Shown: piece by piece, positions 62,615 to 64,000 of the stretch | Position numbering within the stretch: the first letter of the stretch is position 1 | How the letters are laid out: every line of letters begins with the position of its first letter | Assembly (NCBI GenBank): GCA_900239685.1 | Contig: OENT01000017.1 | Span: forward strand, 310,001-374,000 | DNA: 64,000 bases | From: Rotaria macrura | Taxonomy: Eukaryota > Rotifera > Eurotatoria > Philodinida > Philodinidae | Reading direction: 5' to 3' | Made by a program: the position numbers and the translations under genes | The notes under the pieces: model-generated | The model's database searches: none | The model's input: only the letters and a program-made list of their open reading frames with translations | What the model was told of the DNA's origin: nothing

Positions 62615-64000
62615 GATTATTAGCAAAATCCTAGAAAAGAAATCATAATGAATGACAGAATCAAAATTTCCATGCAGAATAAATGGGAGAATCTGCTTGG
62701 AGACTTGTTTTTATTTGTTTTCTGTTGCCTGAAATAGTTAATGATATCATTTTACCAGTGACAAATAAATATGAAACTAGCGTCATCTTCCGGATGAGGA
62801 AACGAAAAGAAAAATACATCTATAGCATTAGAGAGATGATTCTCCTAGAATCTTTCGTTGGAGTACAAAAATTTCGAATAAGAATTTTTAATAGGACTCA
62901 AAAGATATCTATTGAATAATTTATAAATTACATCAGATATTTTTTTCCATAAAATAATTTGTTTTTCTATCATCCAATAAATGAATGTAAGCAAGGCTCT
63001 GTGTCAATAACTGAAGAATACGAATGACTTAAAACATATGTCTGTTTATGTTTTATCATCGGTAACTAATTTTCTTATTTCTATTGAATTATTATTATTG
63101 TGATTTGCCAATGCATGTTTATTGAATTCTCATTATTGGTGAATTTCGTCTTCTACGTTGCATTTCATGTCACCCATTTGTTTATGTAATTATAGTAGTC
63201 ACGATCACGGTAGGATCCGAAACTTTAGATTGTCGGTCAGAACAAATCCCATCGCTTGTATATGAAATTATGAAGCATCAATATTATTCATTGACTGCAT
63301 ATGTGAGTCATCTGTATCGTAAACTGAAATCTAAATGACTTCTTATTAAGAAGAAACAGTTCTCAATAGTTCAGAACTTGTAAAGTACATTTATAATATT
63401 TATTAGTATGGATTTATGTTTACTGCTGATTAGATAATAATGTTAATCTTCTCTGATGCTTTCGAAGTCGGTTAGAAACATTTACATATTTTAATAGAGT
63501 TCATATTTGAATTATTCGACGAATTCAGATGTTACTCTAATCAATTAAGACTAAAAGAAGGTATTTGTCGTGTAATAATGAAAAAAGGAAATTCTTTAAC
63601 GACTTCGAAATCGGTAGCAATATAAAAAATTCGATATCTTTTAAAAGCATTGCGACATATGTATAATTTTCCCATTAGTTGCTCTTTCAAACAAAACTAT
63701 CTAATTTAATCAAATCTTATATTATTCAGAATTTCATTTTTCAAATTCTTCTATTGTCTATCGATTATAAAAAAACTGCTATGAAACCGATGAACAAAGA
63801 TGAAGTTTGTGTTTTGATTATTTATTAAGTCGAGATTGATATGCTGACTTTAGAAAGAGAATAAAAATTTTCAAGCGACAAAGCCAACACTTTAATAAGA
63901 GACTACCTATCAATCTAGAGTATGTTCGTAGTCTTCGGTTCTTTATTTTTCAAAATTAGTCGAATTAGAATTTATGAAATCGTATCTTAAACAGTTCAAA
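62615..64000. other. Intergenic: TBC1D16 upstream region to the right edge
   Basis: This stretch should hold the TBC1D16 promoter and 5' UTR. No exon with support is seen on either strand; the plus-strand open frame at 62683-62919 is probably chance. There are no repeats of note. Confidence 0.45.

Noticed and set aside
1-64000. Bacterial-style operon, CRISPR array or prophage
   Set aside because: All supported genes are spliced eukaryotic genes; no regularly spaced repeats or phage-type genes are present.

Overview
The window is AT-rich nuclear DNA from a small-genome invertebrate. Genes are broken by many short introns (mostly about 50-70 bp, GT..AG) with a few introns of 1-1.7 kb. The proteins have animal-type orthologs (dynamin with PH, GED and proline-rich parts, TBC1D16, MTHFSD, SLC16, SLC25A44, SLC46). 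Intron style, base composition and a small secreted EGF/chitin-binding protein fit a bdelloid rotifer or a similar micro-invertebrate. That placement is inference; no marker gene settles it.

Layout. 1-751 (-): 5' part of an unrecognised gene running off the left edge. 1483-3800 (-): MTHFSD-like gene with an unusual N-terminal extension. 4280-about 7876 (-): pseudokinase-like gene carrying a 198-bp hAT-type MITE in an intron. 8944-17779 (-): a dynamin in about 23 exons. 18382-19976 (-): aldo-keto reductase. 19977-25534: gene desert with one degenerate repeat patch. 25535-26383 (-): HAD-like protein. 26384-30666: desert. 30667-31884 (+): single-pass membrane protein, 3' part. 35138-36316 (+): SLC25A44-like mitochondrial carrier. 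39426-41207 (-): SLC46-like MFS transporter. 43870-44436 (-): secreted helical protein. 45.5-46.6 kb: old inverted-repeat element. 48507-49456 (+): secreted EGF plus chitin-binding protein. 49954-52577 (-): monocarboxylate transporter. 52578-56514: desert. 56515-62614 (-): TBC1D16-type Rab GAP with a 588-bp long-TIR element in an intron.

The genes do not form a pathway. Dynamin and TBC1D16 both act in endocytic traffic, and three genes are solute carriers, but this looks like ordinary eukaryotic gene order. I see no operon, CRISPR array, rRNA or convincing tRNA. The most informative non-genic signals are two well-preserved non-autonomous DNA transposons, both inside introns. Exon limits below were read by eye from splice dinucleotides, reading frame and family similarity; most are good to a few bases.
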